The notes beneath the pieces were generated by a model. It was not told where the DNA came from and did no database searches. It worked only from the letters and a program-made list of their open reading frames with translations. Positions 19,498 through 29,004 of a stretch of DNA of 64,000 nt are shown piece after piece. The stretch is from Pelomonas saccharophila_A (lineage in GTDB: Bacteria; Pseudomonadota; Gammaproteobacteria; Burkholderiales; Burkholderiaceae_C): the NCBI RefSeq assembly GCF_031458095.1, contig NZ_JAVDXU010000003.1, forward strand, positions 682,001 through 746,000, in the 5' to 3' direction. Each line of letters begins with the position of its first letter. Position 1 is the first letter of the stretch. The translations under genes and the position numbers were made by a program.

Positions 19498-21318
19498 TCA
19501 GTCGCAAACGCTCACGGCCGCATACGTCGCCATGGGGGATGCTTCGGTGCAGCGGGCCGCCTTTGCGTCCGCCGCCGCCGCGCCGCTGCGCACCACCCGC
19601 AACGCGCGCGCCGCCGGCGACGCGGCACTGCGCTGCGCGCCCACCCGGCCCGTGTTGTCGACGGTAGCCAGCTGGTAGTTGCCGCTGCGCTCGACGTTGT
19701 CGGCCCAGGCGTTCTTCGGCCGCTCGGCCATCGCACCCAGCTGCTTGTCGTCGGCCGCGTCGATCTTCGGTTTTCCGCGCACCGCGACGGTGTTGCCGAC
19801 GACGCTGTTGTTGTACGCGTTGTGCAGGTAGATGCCCTGGTTCGCATCGACGATCACGTTGCGTTCAACATTGACGTCGTTGGCGAACTCGTCGAGGTAA
19901 ATGCCGACGAAGTAGTCGTTCACGCCCAGCTTCACCGAGGTGTCGCCCCCCACGCCCTCGATCACATTCCCGCTGATCTCCGACCGCGGGCGCCGGTCGT
20001 CAGCATTGCGGCGCCAGGTGTAGATGGCCGCGCAGTCGCTCAGGCGCAGGCAGCTATGGCGCACCTGGTTGTTGCGCACTCGCGCGTCGGCGGCGATGCG
20101 GATGCCGTGGTAGGCCGAACGGTCGACCTGGTTGTCTTCCACCACCGAGGCATCGGTGCGGTGAGCGTTGATCGCCGCCAGCACCGGGCGCGGGCCGCCG
20201 CTGACGTACATGCCAGCGCCCGCCACGGTGTTGCCGCGCACTTGGGCATCGCGCACCTCGGCGAAGAACACCGCGTCCTGAGCGACGTCCTCGATCCGGT
20301 TGCGTTGCACCAGCGCCTGGCGCGCGCCGGCCACGGCGATGCCATTGCCGTAGGCACGCCGGATGGTCACATCCTCGATCGTGACCAAGCCATCCAGCCG
20401 GACGTTGATCGCGTCGCCCCCGGCAGCGTCGAAGACCAGCCCGCGCACCGTCAGCGAACCGCGCTTGCCCGCCACCTCCAGCAGCGGCCCGCCCGTCACG
20501 GCCGACAGCCGCGCATCCGGCGCGACCTGCACCGTCAGCTGCTGGCTGCTGGCGTCCCACACCCAGCCGCGCCCGCCTTTGAGCATCCAGCGCTTGCCCG
20601 TGAGGACCAGCCCGGTGCGCGGTCGCAGCGCGTACTCCAGCGGCTTGTCGAGTTGGCCGTCGTCGCTGAGCACGGCACGCTCCTCGATGTACCACTCCTC
20701 GGTGCGCGCCAGCAGCCGGGCGCCGGCCAGCGGCTTGCCGGCCAGTGCGGCCAGCGTCGGCAGCCGGCGCTTGTCGCTGGCGTCCGTGTTGGCCGGCACA
20801 ATCAGCGGCCCTTCCGCCGGGAAGCGGCCCACGGGCAACGGTTCGTCGTTGACGAACACCTGGACCACCGGCGTCGGCTGCGCCAGCTCGAGCAGGCCGT
20901 CGCGGTTCGGCGCCGGCAGTGGCTGGCGCGGGTCAAGCACCGGCTCGCGACCAGGTCGGCAATCCCCGTAGCTGCCGATGAGCAGCGCACCGCCGCCGCG
21001 GTCATCCAGCCTCAGCCGTACCGGGCCAGTATGGCGCTCGCCGCAGTGCAGCAGCACGCGATCGCCGTGTTGGAGCCGCAACTGCTCAAGGCGGCGCAGG
21101 CTCGCGAAAGGCCCCCGGCTGCCACCGGCGGGCGCCTGGGCCAGGCCGTCGTAGCCGTCATCGCCGTTGGCCGGGGACACGTGGTAGTCGATCGCCAGCG
21201 CGGGTGCCGTAAACAGGCTGAGCCCCAGGCCAAGCAGGAAACCGTGCAACCTGCAGGGCAACGCCCACAGCCTCGCCGCGCGAGTGCTCGCGCCACGCGT
21301 ATTGCGACCTCGGTTCAT
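19498..21318 (-). CDS. Secreted right-handed parallel beta-helix protein
   Basis: A 606-residue protein with a long N-terminal signal (LLGLGLSLFTAPALA) followed directly by DYHVSPANGDDGYDG. A parallel beta-helix of PbH1-type turns fills residues ~150-560 (NNQVRHS, ISGNVIEG, VERNVIVDANQGIYL). It shares RLSDCAAIYTW (~424-434), VGIYLDEF and its whole layout with the beta-helix core of the lipoprotein at 10273-13395. The start is ATG 21318: an AGGAGGT sequence lies five bases upstream, and 75 more in-frame codons inside the upstream gene are discarded. It is encoded within the EPS glycosyltransferase unit and is exported, so a periplasmic EPS lyase, epimerase or glycosidase role is likely; the catalytic site is not recognisable. 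Confidence 0.77.
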   Translation of the reverse strand: MNRGRNTRGASTRAARLWALPCRLHGFLLGLGLSLFTAPALAIDYHVSPANGDDGYDGLAQAPAGGSRGPFASLRRLEQLRLQHGDRVLLHCGERHTGPVRLRLDDRGGGALLIGSYGDCRPGREPVLDPRQPLPAPNRDGLLELAQPTPVVQVFVNDEPLPVGRFPAEGPLIVPANTDASDKRRLPTLAALAGKPLAGARLLARTEEWYIEERAVLSDDGQLDKPLEYALRPRTGLVLTGKRWMLKGGRGWVWDASSQQLTVQVAPDARLSAVTGGPLLEVAGKRGSLTVRGLVFDAAGGDAINVRLDGLVTIEDVTIRRAYGNGIAVAGARQALVQRNRIEDVAQDAVFFAEVRDAQVRGNTVAGAGMYVSGGPRPVLAAINAHRTDASVVEDNQVDRSAYHGIRIAADARVRNNQVRHSCLRLSDCAAIYTWRRNADDRRPRSEISGNVIEGVGGDTSVKLGVNDYFVGIYLDEFANDVNVERNVIVDANQGIYLHNAYNNSVVGNTVAVRGKPKIDAADDKQLGAMAERPKNAWADNVERSGNYQLATVDNTGRVGAQRSAASPAARALRVVRSGAAAADAKAARCTEASPMATYAAVSVCD

Positions 21319-22082
21319 GCGACCTCCTGGCCGCGCAGGCGGCGAAGTTTCAGCTTCACCCGCAGCAGCAGATGGCCCAGCAGCCAGCGCCAGCGCGGGC
21401 TGCAGTGGTGGGCGCGCACGCGGTCGCGCTCGATTTCGCTCTTCTGCGCTGCGGCCACATGGGCGCCGGCATCGTGGAACAGGGCCACGTCGCGCGGCAC
21501 ATAGCGCAGGCCGGCGCCGGTTGCGACGACCCTTAGCAGCCAATCGAAGTCAGCGTTCCAGCGGTAGGCCAGGTCGAAGGGGGCCACCTCGGTGAAGAAG
21601 CGGCGGCGTGCGATCAGGGCCTGGTGGCAGAGGTCGCCGTAGACGAGATTGCCGGCGGTGACCCAGTCGAAGCGCTTGCGGCGCTGGCCGTTGTCGCCGA
21701 AGTAGACGACGTCGCCGTAGACCACGCCGTCGCCGGGCCGGGCCGCGGCCACCAGATCGGCCAGGGCGCCCGCATCGGCGAGCCGGTCGCCGGCGTTCAG
21801 GAAATAGACCCACTCGCCGCGCGCCAGGCGCACGGCCTTGTTCATCGCGTCGTAGATGCCGCGGTCGGGCTCGCTGACGAAGGCATCGGGCGACTGCGCC
21901 GCGCACCATTCGGCGCTGCCGTCCTTGGACGCACCGTCCACCACCACCCACTCATAGTCCACGCCGCGCTGGGCGCGCAGCGACGCCAGCGTCTCAGGCA
22001 GCACCGCCATCGCATTGAAGCTGACGGTGATGACGGAGACCTGCGGGGTGGGTTTCGTTGTTGCTGAATTCATGCCGCTCAT
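21315..22082 (-). CDS. GT2 family glycosyltransferase (WcaE-like)
   Basis: A 255-residue GT-A enzyme. The N-terminus VSVITVSFNAMAVLPETLAS leads to WVVVDGASKDGSAEW, whose aspartates bind the nucleotide sugar. SEPDRGIYDAMNKAV and WVYFLNAGDRL (a DxD-like NAGD position) follow. This set is typical of the colanic-acid WcaE-type GT2 subfamily. It acts at the cytoplasmic membrane face on the undecaprenyl-linked repeat unit. A second in-frame ATG three codons in is an alternative start. Two bases separate it from the upstream GT4 and its stop overlaps the beta-helix start. Confidence 0.9.
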   Translation of the reverse strand: MSGMNSATTKPTPQVSVITVSFNAMAVLPETLASLRAQRGVDYEWVVVDGASKDGSAEWCAAQSPDAFVSEPDRGIYDAMNKAVRLARGEWVYFLNAGDRLADAGALADLVAAARPGDGVVYGDVVYFGDNGQRRKRFDWVTAGNLVYGDLCHQALIARRRFFTEVAPFDLAYRWNADFDWLLRVVATGAGLRYVPRDVALFHDAGAHVAAAQKSEIERDRVRAHHCSPRWRWLLGHLLLRVKLKLRRLRGQEVA

Positions 22083-22084
22083 GC

Positions 22085-23293
22085 CTACAAAGCTCGTGCC
22101 GGCAAGCGGCGATACAGCTCGAGCAAATCAGCGACACGCAGCGAAGTGTCGGCCGACTCGCCGCCAAGTTCTTCAAGGGGGGTGGGGACGCTGGACACCA
22201 ATCCTCCGACCAGCGCGTCAAGATCGGCGAACAGCCGAAGCTGGCCGGGTGCGCCGTAGCGCACCAACTCGGGCGTTCCGCCCCGCGCGAGCGCATAGCA
22301 GGGCAGGCCGACGCGCAATGCCTCGAGAGTAACCAATCCAAAGGCCTCTTCCCACAACGAAGGAACGACCGCGGCCGAAGCGCGCGACAGAGCTTCGAGC
22401 ACTTCGGATTGATGAGCGTGGCCATGCCAGTGGATGCGAGCACTGCAGAGCTGGCGCAATTCGTCGCGGCGAGGACCGTCGCCATAGATGTGCAGTTCCC
22501 AACCTTCGGGCAACCGCGGCGCAAGCCGATGCACCAAGTCGACGATGCCCTTGGCGCCATCGAGGCGTCCCGCCACCTGAAGGCGGATTGGCTGGCCAGG
22601 AATGCGACGCGCCCTCGGCAAACGCCCCTCGTCAACAAAGTTGTGCATCACCTGCGACTTGCCCATGTCGGCATTAGGAACGGCACGCACGAAGTTGTCG
22701 CGCAGGAAGTCGGTGACGAAGATGACTGGGTGCTGCTGGAAAGCGCGCGCGGCTTCATCGCGGTAGCGACGCACCGCCATCGCCGAAATTGCCGTGCGGA
22801 CCGGCCCTGGCGACGGATGGGCGCATTGGGCGCAGACTTTGGGGTCGAGCGCCTCGCACATGGCACCGGCACGGAAGCGCATGTGGGTGATGCATTCGCT
22901 GCCCTGGTCATGGCGGGTCTGGATGAAGGGTAGGCCAGGCGGCACATAGGCCCCCACCATGGGGTGGTGGCCGTGGTAGTGCAGCACGTCGAAGCCCGGC
23001 GCATGGGCGACGATGGCCTGGGCGATCTGTCGGGCGAGGTAAGGCCGCTTCCAAGGGTTGAACAGGCCCATGGGGCCTTCTTTCCAGCCCTTGACGGGGT
23101 CGGCGAAGCCGGGAATGAAAGGGCCGTTGAAGCCCACCTCGGTCGCACAGTCGGCATAGGCCGGCTGGCTGCGGCCCATCAGGCTGACCTCGTGGCCCGC
23201 GGCCAGCAGCGCATTGCCCAGGGCCACGACGTGCTTGCCCAGGCCACCGAGCTGCGGGGCCGGAATGTTTTCGCAAATCAGCAGGATCTTCAT
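22085..23293 (-). CDS. GT4 family glycosyltransferase
   Basis: A 402-residue GT-B enzyme starting at ATG 23293 (MKILLICENIPAPQLGGLGK), which overlaps the flippase stop. The longer open frame that continues upstream is antisense-like sequence inside the flippase gene. The donor domain has VAGRLDGAKGIVDLV, HIYGDGPRRDELR and SLWEEAFGLVTLEALRVGLP, with the EX7E glutamates. A Cys cluster (MCEALDPKVCAQCAHPS) in the acceptor domain is similar to that seen in other GT4 enzymes of EPS loci. Donor and linkage are not predictable. Confidence 0.88.
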   Translation of the reverse strand: MKILLICENIPAPQLGGLGKHVVALGNALLAAGHEVSLMGRSQPAYADCATEVGFNGPFIPGFADPVKGWKEGPMGLFNPWKRPYLARQIAQAIVAHAPGFDVLHYHGHHPMVGAYVPPGLPFIQTRHDQGSECITHMRFRAGAMCEALDPKVCAQCAHPSPGPVRTAISAMAVRRYRDEAARAFQQHPVIFVTDFLRDNFVRAVPNADMGKSQVMHNFVDEGRLPRARRIPGQPIRLQVAGRLDGAKGIVDLVHRLAPRLPEGWELHIYGDGPRRDELRQLCSARIHWHGHAHQSEVLEALSRASAAVVPSLWEEAFGLVTLEALRVGLPCYALARGGTPELVRYGAPGQLRLFADLDALVGGLVSSVPTPLEELGGESADTSLRVADLLELYRRLPARAL

Positions 23294-24807
23294 GTGCTGC
23301 CCATGCCCGTCAGGCGGCGCAACCGGCCGGCCACCGCGGCGCGGTGCCCCGGCTTGATGACAAAGGCCCAGCCCGCGGCGGCATGCAGCAGGGCCACGAG
23401 GGCGGAGGCGGCGATCAGCGGCAACCAGCCCTGGGCGGCCCAGCCGCGCAGCGCCCAGCCCGCCACCGCCCCTGGCAGCAGCGCCAGCGTGGGCACCAGC
23501 GCGGCCTGCTTCAGCCAGGCGCCGAGCGGAAAAGGCAGGGAACGGCCATGGGCATAGGCAATGAAGGCGGCGCCCAGCAGCAGCGAGCCGGCTACATGCG
23601 CCCAGGCCGCGCCGACGATGCCGGCGTGCTGCACGCCGACGGCGATCAGCGCCAGGCCGAGCAGCGCGCGCGTGACGGCGAACAGCCCGCTCACTCGCGG
23701 GTGGCCGAGGCCGTCGTTGACAAGGGAGGGCACGTGGGTGAGCGAGTCGAACCACTGGGCGACGGCCATGAGGCTGAGGATGGTGGCGCCGGTGGCAGCG
23801 AAGCCCGGGCCCATCCAGACGGTCAGGATAGCTGGCGCCAGCAGGGCCAGCAGCAGCGCCAGGGCGCCGTTGAGGAAGCAGAGGTAGCGCGAGGCGCTGA
23901 AGTAGACGGCCTGTAGCTCGCCCATGCGGTTCTGCGCGGCGAGCTGGCTGGCGTGCGGGAACATCACCGCGGCCAGACGGAACAGCAGGGCCATGACGCG
24001 GTTGACCAGCGTGGTAGGCACCGCGAAGAGCGTCAGCGGGCCGGCCCCGACCATGGCGCCGATGATGAGCTTGTCGCCGTGGGAATAGGTCAGCGCGGCG
24101 AAGCGACTCAGGAAGGCGAAGGCGCTGAAGGACAGCATGGCGCGCCGGGTGTCGCCGTCGGGCCGGGCCCAGCGCAGCTGCATGCGTCGCATCAGCCAGA
24201 ACAGCACGCCCAGGCCCTGCACGATGCTGAGCACGATGCGCAGCCAGATCAGCTCGACGAGGCCGCCGCCGAGCATCAGCAGCGTAACGGTCAGCAGCGG
24301 CAGCAGGATGCCGAAACCGGCCTCGACACTGCCGGCGAGGTCGTAGCGCGACAGTGCGCCGGGCAGGCTCTGCAGGTAGACCTGCACTTGGCCCATGAGG
24401 AAGCCGAGGGCGGCCCATTGCAGGGCGCGGATGGCGTCGGCCTGCCGGGCCGGGCTGACCTTGAACACCTGGGTGGCCAAGGGCTCGGCGAAGGCCCACA
24501 GCGCCGCGCCGCCGACCAAGCCGAGTCCAAGGTAGATCAGCAGACCGAAGGTCACGGTCTGGTGCACCTGACGCTGCGCACCCTGGGCATGGTGCTGGGC
24601 GACGAACTTGGTGGACGCCGCCGTCACGTTGATGTCGATCAGGGCGAAGTAGCCCATGATGGACGTGACGAGCATCAGCAGGCCATAGTCCTCCTGGCCG
24701 AGATGGCGCACGACCACCGGCACGGTGAGCACGGCGAGCAGCGCCGGCACCGCCGCGCCGAGCAGGTTGAACCCCGCGCCGCGCATCAACCCCACGGGCC
24801 TACCCAT
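23290..24807 (-). CDS. Wzx-like oligosaccharide flippase
   Basis: A 505-residue integral membrane protein of the MATE/MOP polysaccharide-transport group, with about 12-14 hydrophobic helices. The start at MGRPVGLMRGAGFNLLG (24807) is preferred; the frame continues into the upstream gene without membrane character. N-terminal LGQEDYGLLMLVTSIMGY resembles the conserved first helices of Wzx/RfbX proteins. It would move the lipid-linked EPS repeat unit across the inner membrane. Overlaps the polymerase gene by eight bases and the next GT4 by four, consistent with coordinated synthesis. Confidence 0.87.
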   Translation of the reverse strand: MGRPVGLMRGAGFNLLGAAVPALLAVLTVPVVVRHLGQEDYGLLMLVTSIMGYFALIDINVTAASTKFVAQHHAQGAQRQVHQTVTFGLLIYLGLGLVGGAALWAFAEPLATQVFKVSPARQADAIRALQWAALGFLMGQVQVYLQSLPGALSRYDLAGSVEAGFGILLPLLTVTLLMLGGGLVELIWLRIVLSIVQGLGVLFWLMRRMQLRWARPDGDTRRAMLSFSAFAFLSRFAALTYSHGDKLIIGAMVGAGPLTLFAVPTTLVNRVMALLFRLAAVMFPHASQLAAQNRMGELQAVYFSASRYLCFLNGALALLLALLAPAILTVWMGPGFAATGATILSLMAVAQWFDSLTHVPSLVNDGLGHPRVSGLFAVTRALLGLALIAVGVQHAGIVGAAWAHVAGSLLLGAAFIAYAHGRSLPFPLGAWLKQAALVPTLALLPGAVAGWALRGWAAQGWLPLIAASALVALLHAAAGWAFVIKPGHRAAVAGRLRRLTGMGST

Positions 24808-26221
24808 GTTTGTTGGCGGCGGCGACCGCGAGGTAGGGCAGCGCCAACACCAGCGCCAGCAACTGCATGGTTCTGAATTCGATGACCGGCGTGCCGAACA
24901 AGAAGTTGGGCAAGCTGAACAGCCCCGCTGCAGCGCCCGCCAACAGAAGGCCGCGCTCGCGCGGCTCCAGGCGCGCACTGTTCCTTGCCACGAAGCGGAA
25001 GAAGCCGGCCGCCACAAGCACCACGGCAGCAACGCCGATCAGCCCGGTCTTCAGAGCGATGTGAAGCACGCCGCTGTGCATCCAGCCGAAGTCGCCCCGG
25101 TGCCAAGCCAGGTCGGAGAAGCGGAAACCGTCATAGCGGCCCCAGGCGCCGAGGCCCCAAAGCGGGCTCTCGCGCACCGACAGGAAGGCGGCGTAGAGCT
25201 CGGCGAAGCGGCCGGTGGTGAAGCTGAGGCTGCCGTGCTGGAAGATATCGGGGAAGGCCTTTTCCAGCAGGCTGCCACCGGTAGCGCCGCCGTGGCTTGC
25301 GGACGTGGCGCTGCGCTGCACGAGCTTGTAGATAATGAGCGGCAGGCCGGCGAATACATAGCTGCCGAGCAGCCAGAAGCGATGCACGCGCTTGACGCTG
25401 AAGGCAAGCAGCAACAGCGCCAGGGCCAGACCAGCCCAGGCTGTTCGCCGGTAGGAGAAGACGACGATGAAGAGCTCCAGCAGCACGACGAAGATGTAGG
25501 CCGAGCGCTGCGCCAACGTCTGCGCCTGGCCGCTGAGCAGCCGCCAGGCGGCGACGAACAGCGCGATGGTCGCGAGCAGGGAGTCGTTGATGTCAAAGAA
25601 GGTGAGGCGGACGTCGATGCGCTGGAAGTTGGCGTAGAAGTTGGCCGGGTCGCCGCCGAGGGCGACAAAGCGCGCCAGGCCCCACAAGCCACGCAGCACC
25701 ACCACCAGCAGCAGCAGGTTGATGAAGCGCTCCAGCGGCTTGCGCTCGGCAAGGCAGGTGGTCACCGCATAGAAGGCCAGCATCAGGTTGAAGACATTCA
25801 TCAAACCCGAGGGCGACAGCAGCTGGAACCAGTACACCTTGGGCAGGGCCATGCCGACGACAAGATTGCCCAGCAGCAGGGCACCGAAGATGTAGACGGG
25901 TAACTTGAGGTTGTGAGGGGCGGGCGGCAGCGTGCCCAGGCGGCGGATGACGAAGGCCTGCAGAGCCACGCCGAACAGCAGCAGGTTGATGAGCGAGAAG
26001 AAGAAGGTGCCGACGCCGCGGGTGTAGAAGTTGGACCCTGCCGTCGTCTCCACCAGTCCCCAGGAGGCGTTCGGGAAGCAGAACAGGAAAACGAAATAGA
26101 ACATCACCCACAGCGACGCCGAACGAGACCCGACCACCACCCAGGTGACCATCATCAGCGGAATGACGATGGCCACCACCCAGGGCAGCGCGAGGAAGAC
26201 GTACTGGAGGATCTCGTTCAT
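24800..26221 (-). CDS. Wzy-like polysaccharide polymerase / O-antigen ligase family membrane protein
   Basis: A 473-residue polytopic membrane protein with about 11-12 helices and a large periplasmic loop (about residues 290-375, containing SFTTGRFAELYAAFLSV and GLGAWGRYDG) before the last helices. This resembles the O-antigen ligase/polymerase superfamily. SYRRTAWAGLALALLLL carries the conserved Arg region after a helix. In a Wzx/Wzy-type locus it is the best candidate for the EPS polymerase. A ligase function is the alternative, but no lipid-A core genes are nearby. Confidence 0.78.
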   Translation of the reverse strand: MNEILQYVFLALPWVVAIVIPLMMVTWVVVGSRSASLWVMFYFVFLFCFPNASWGLVETTAGSNFYTRGVGTFFFSLINLLLFGVALQAFVIRRLGTLPPAPHNLKLPVYIFGALLLGNLVVGMALPKVYWFQLLSPSGLMNVFNLMLAFYAVTTCLAERKPLERFINLLLLVVVLRGLWGLARFVALGGDPANFYANFQRIDVRLTFFDINDSLLATIALFVAAWRLLSGQAQTLAQRSAYIFVVLLELFIVVFSYRRTAWAGLALALLLLAFSVKRVHRFWLLGSYVFAGLPLIIYKLVQRSATSASHGGATGGSLLEKAFPDIFQHGSLSFTTGRFAELYAAFLSVRESPLWGLGAWGRYDGFRFSDLAWHRGDFGWMHSGVLHIALKTGLIGVAAVVLVAAGFFRFVARNSARLEPRERGLLLAGAAAGLFSLPNFLFGTPVIEFRTMQLLALVLALPYLAVAAANKHG

Positions 26222-27150
26222 CGGCTCAGGAAGTCTGCATAGGCCAGGGCGATGCCCTCGCGCAAGCCGGTGCGGGCTCGCCAGCCGCGGCTGGCCAGCA
26301 GGCTGACGTCCATCAGCTTGCGCGGGGTGCCGTCGGGCTTGCTGGTGTCGAACACCAGTTCGCCCTGGAAGCCGACCACCTCGCAGACCAGCTCGGCGAG
26401 CTGGCGGATGGTGACGTCCTCGCCGACACCGATGTTGGTCAGCACGTCGTCGGCGCCGGTCTCCATCAGGTGGACGCAGGCGTCAGCCAGATCGTCCACG
26501 TAGAGGAACTCGCGCAGCGGCGTGCCGGTGCCCCACACGACGAGCGCCGTGTCGCCGCGCGCCTTGGCCTCGTGGGCCTTGCGGATCAGCGCGGGCAGCA
26601 CATGGCTGTTGGCGAGGTCGTAGTTGTCGTTGGGGCCGTAGAGGTTGGTCGGCATCGCACTGACGTATTGCCGGCCGTACTGGCGGTTGTAGCTTTCGCA
26701 GAGCTTGATGCCGGCGATCTTGGCGATGGCATAGGGCTCGTTGGTGGGCTCCAGCGGGCCGGTCAGCAGGCTGTCCTCGCGCAGCGGCTGCGGCGCGAGC
26801 TTGGGGTAGATGCAGGACGAGCCGAGGAACATCAGCCGCTGCACGCCCGCGAGATGGGCGCCGTGGATGAGGTTGGCCTCGATCATCAGGTTCTGGTACA
26901 GGAACTCGGCGCGGAAGACGTTGTTGGCCTGGATGCCGCCCACCTTGGCCGCCGCGATGAAGAGGTAGTCGGGCCGGTGCTCCTGCAGCCAAGCGTGCAC
27001 GGCACGCTGGTCGAGCAGGTCGAGCTCCTGACGCGATGCGGTCAGCACATTCGTGTAGCCACCGGCCTGCAGCCGGCGTACCAGGGCGGAGCCCACCATG
27101 CCGCGATGGCCGGCGACGAAGATGCGCGCATCCTTGGCAATGCTGCTCAT
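26218..27150 (-). CDS. fcl: GDP-L-fucose synthase
   Basis: A 310-residue SDR that epimerises and reduces GDP-4-keto-6-deoxy-D-mannose to GDP-L-fucose using NADPH. It shows VAGHRGMVGSALVRRL (12-27), FLGSSCIYP (108-116) and the catalytic Tyr140-x3-Lys144 (YAIAK), all diagnostic of Fcl/WcaG. It follows gmd by 7 bases and overlaps the polymerase start by four bases. With manC at 1441 and gmd it completes a mannose-to-fucose route, so the EPS probably contains L-fucose. Confidence 0.96.
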   Translation of the reverse strand: MSSIAKDARIFVAGHRGMVGSALVRRLQAGGYTNVLTASRQELDLLDQRAVHAWLQEHRPDYLFIAAAKVGGIQANNVFRAEFLYQNLMIEANLIHGAHLAGVQRLMFLGSSCIYPKLAPQPLREDSLLTGPLEPTNEPYAIAKIAGIKLCESYNRQYGRQYVSAMPTNLYGPNDNYDLANSHVLPALIRKAHEAKARGDTALVVWGTGTPLREFLYVDDLADACVHLMETGADDVLTNIGVGEDVTIRQLAELVCEVVGFQGELVFDTSKPDGTPRKLMDVSLLASRGWRARTGLREGIALAYADFLSR

Positions 27151-27157
27151 GCCGCGC

Positions 27158-28282
27158 TCACTCGTTGTAGTCGTAGGCCTGGAAGCCGGCGAGCTTGACG
27201 AGGCTGTCGCGGCGTGCGGAGGTGTAGTCGGCCTGCACCATTTCGGCCACGAGTTCCTTCAGCGTGGTCTTGGGCACCCAGCCCAGCTTCTCCTTGGCCT
27301 TGGTCGGGTCGCCCAGCAGCGTCTCGACTTCGGTCGGGCGGAAGTAGCGCGGGTCGACCTTGACGATGACGTCGCCGACCTTGCACTTGGCCTTGTCGCC
27401 CTCGACCTTGGCGACGACGCCGATCTCCTGCTCGCCCTCGCCTTCGAAGGCGACGGTGATGCCCAGCTCGGCCGCCGCGAACTCGACGAACTGGCGCACG
27501 CTGTACTGCACGCCGGTGGCGATGACGAAGTCCTCGGGCTCGTCCTGCTGCAGCATCATCCACTGCATCTCGACGTAGTCGCGGGCATGGCCCCAGTCGC
27601 GCAGGGCGCTGAGGTTGCCGAGGTAGAGGCAGTCCTGCAGGCCGAGCGCGATGCGGGCGATGGCGCGGGTGATCTTGCGGGTGACGAAGGTCTCGCCGCG
27701 CAGCGGACTCTCGTGGTTGAACAGGATGCCGTTGCAGGCATACATGCCATAGGCCTCGCGGTAGTTCACCGTGATCCAGTAGGCGTACATCTTGGCCACC
27801 GCGTAGGGGCTGCGCGGGTAGAAGGGCGTGGTCTCCTTCTGCGGGATCTCCTGCACCAGGCCGTAGAGCTCGGAGGTGGAGGCCTGGTAGAAGCGGGTCT
27901 TCTTTTCAAGGCCGAGGATGCGAATGGCCTCCAGCAGGCGCAGCGTGCCGATGCCGTCGGCGTCGGCCGCGTACTCGGGCTGCTCGAAGCTGACCGCCAC
28001 ATGGCTCATGGCGCCGAGGTTGTAGATCTCGTCGGGCTGGGTTTCCTGGACGATGCGGATCAGGTTGGTGGAGTCGGTCAGGTCGCCGTAGTGCAGCTTG
28101 AAGCGCTGGTTGTCGACATGGGGGTCCTGGTAGAGGTGGTCGACCCGGTCGGTGTTGAACAGGCTGCTGCGGCGCTTGATGCCGTGCACCTCATAGCCCT
28201 TGGACAACAACAACTCGGCGAGGTATGCACCATCCTGGCCGGTCACGCCGGTGATCAGCGCGATCTTTTTTGAACTGCTCAT
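27158..28282 (-). CDS. gmd: GDP-mannose 4,6-dehydratase
   Basis: A 374-residue SDR making GDP-4-keto-6-deoxy-D-mannose. It shows ITGVTGQDGAYLAELLL (10-26), NLGAMSHVAVSFEQP, STSELYG (135-141) with the Ser-Glu dehydratase residues, and Tyr160-x3-Lys164 (YAVAK). The start MSSSKKIALITG at 28282 is preferred over an in-frame TTG at 28303. Ribosome-binding sequence is weak. It sits 17 bases after epsI and feeds fcl directly. Confidence 0.96.
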   Translation of the reverse strand: MSSSKKIALITGVTGQDGAYLAELLLSKGYEVHGIKRRSSLFNTDRVDHLYQDPHVDNQRFKLHYGDLTDSTNLIRIVQETQPDEIYNLGAMSHVAVSFEQPEYAADADGIGTLRLLEAIRILGLEKKTRFYQASTSELYGLVQEIPQKETTPFYPRSPYAVAKMYAYWITVNYREAYGMYACNGILFNHESPLRGETFVTRKITRAIARIALGLQDCLYLGNLSALRDWGHARDYVEMQWMMLQQDEPEDFVIATGVQYSVRQFVEFAAAELGITVAFEGEGEQEIGVVAKVEGDKAKCKVGDVIVKVDPRYFRPTEVETLLGDPTKAKEKLGWVPKTTLKELVAEMVQADYTSARRDSLVKLAGFQAYDYNE

Positions 28283-28299
28283 GATGAAGGTTGAAAGAG

Positions 28300-29004
28300 T
28301 CAACTGGCCAACGCGCTGCCAAACACCCTCAGCCGCGAGGGCTGGGGCATGGCGGCGCGCATGTCGGCGATGAACCGCGCCTGCTGCCGGTAGGCAGCCT
28401 CGGCGTCGGAGTCGATGCTGGAGACTCGCACCAGCATGCCGTCGGGAATAAAGCCTTGCATGCCATAACGCAGCTGGGCGATCTTTTGCTGCTGGCCGCT
28501 GATAGCGATGTGCTCGCCGACCACGAACCAGAAAGTCACGGGTTCGTAGCGCTGCGCCAGCTTGGCGGACATGTGGCGCACCGGCATGGGCTGGCCCGCG
28601 CCGACATCGATGGCGGCGTCCTTGTTGGAGAGGATCTCGAAGCCCTGCGTCGGGTAGCAGACGTCGGGGCGGTGGGCCCGGGTCGCGTCGGACTGGTCGC
28701 CGCCATAGGCCACCGACAGCATGATGCGTTCGCCCGCAGGGCCGACGTAGGTGCGACTGACGGTCTGCGCATAGAGCGTCTTCAGCAAGGCTTCGACGTC
28801 GGGCGAGATGATGGTCACGGGCATGCTGGTGTCAAGGCGCCAGTTGCCGAAGGCGGGCGGAAACAGGGTTTGGAGGTCGACCTTGGCGTGCTGGTCGGCC
28901 AGGTGCTGGGTGGGCTTGGCGACATGGGCCAGCCCGGAGGCCGACACCAACAGCAGGGCCGCGAGCAGGGCGCGCAGGCGCACGGGCGTGATCAGGGCGC
29001 TCAT
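28300..29004 (-). CDS. epsI: EpsI-type exosortase-associated protein
   Basis: A 234-residue protein with one N-terminal hydrophobic anchor (ALLAALLLVSASGLA) and a periplasmic domain of the EpsI/DUF3485 family. The best preserved block is RAHRPDVCYPTQGFEI, followed by WFVVGEHIAIS. Members accompany or are fused to exosortases in EPS loci; their biochemical role is unknown. The start overlaps the exosortase stop by four bases, a pairing typical of exosortase-B loci. Confidence 0.88.
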   Translation of the reverse strand: MSALITPVRLRALLAALLLVSASGLAHVAKPTQHLADQHAKVDLQTLFPPAFGNWRLDTSMPVTIISPDVEALLKTLYAQTVSRTYVGPAGERIMLSVAYGGDQSDATRAHRPDVCYPTQGFEILSNKDAAIDVGAGQPMPVRHMSAKLAQRYEPVTFWFVVGEHIAISGQQQKIAQLRYGMQGFIPDGMLVRVSSIDSDAEAAYRQQARFIADMRAAMPQPSRLRVFGSALAS

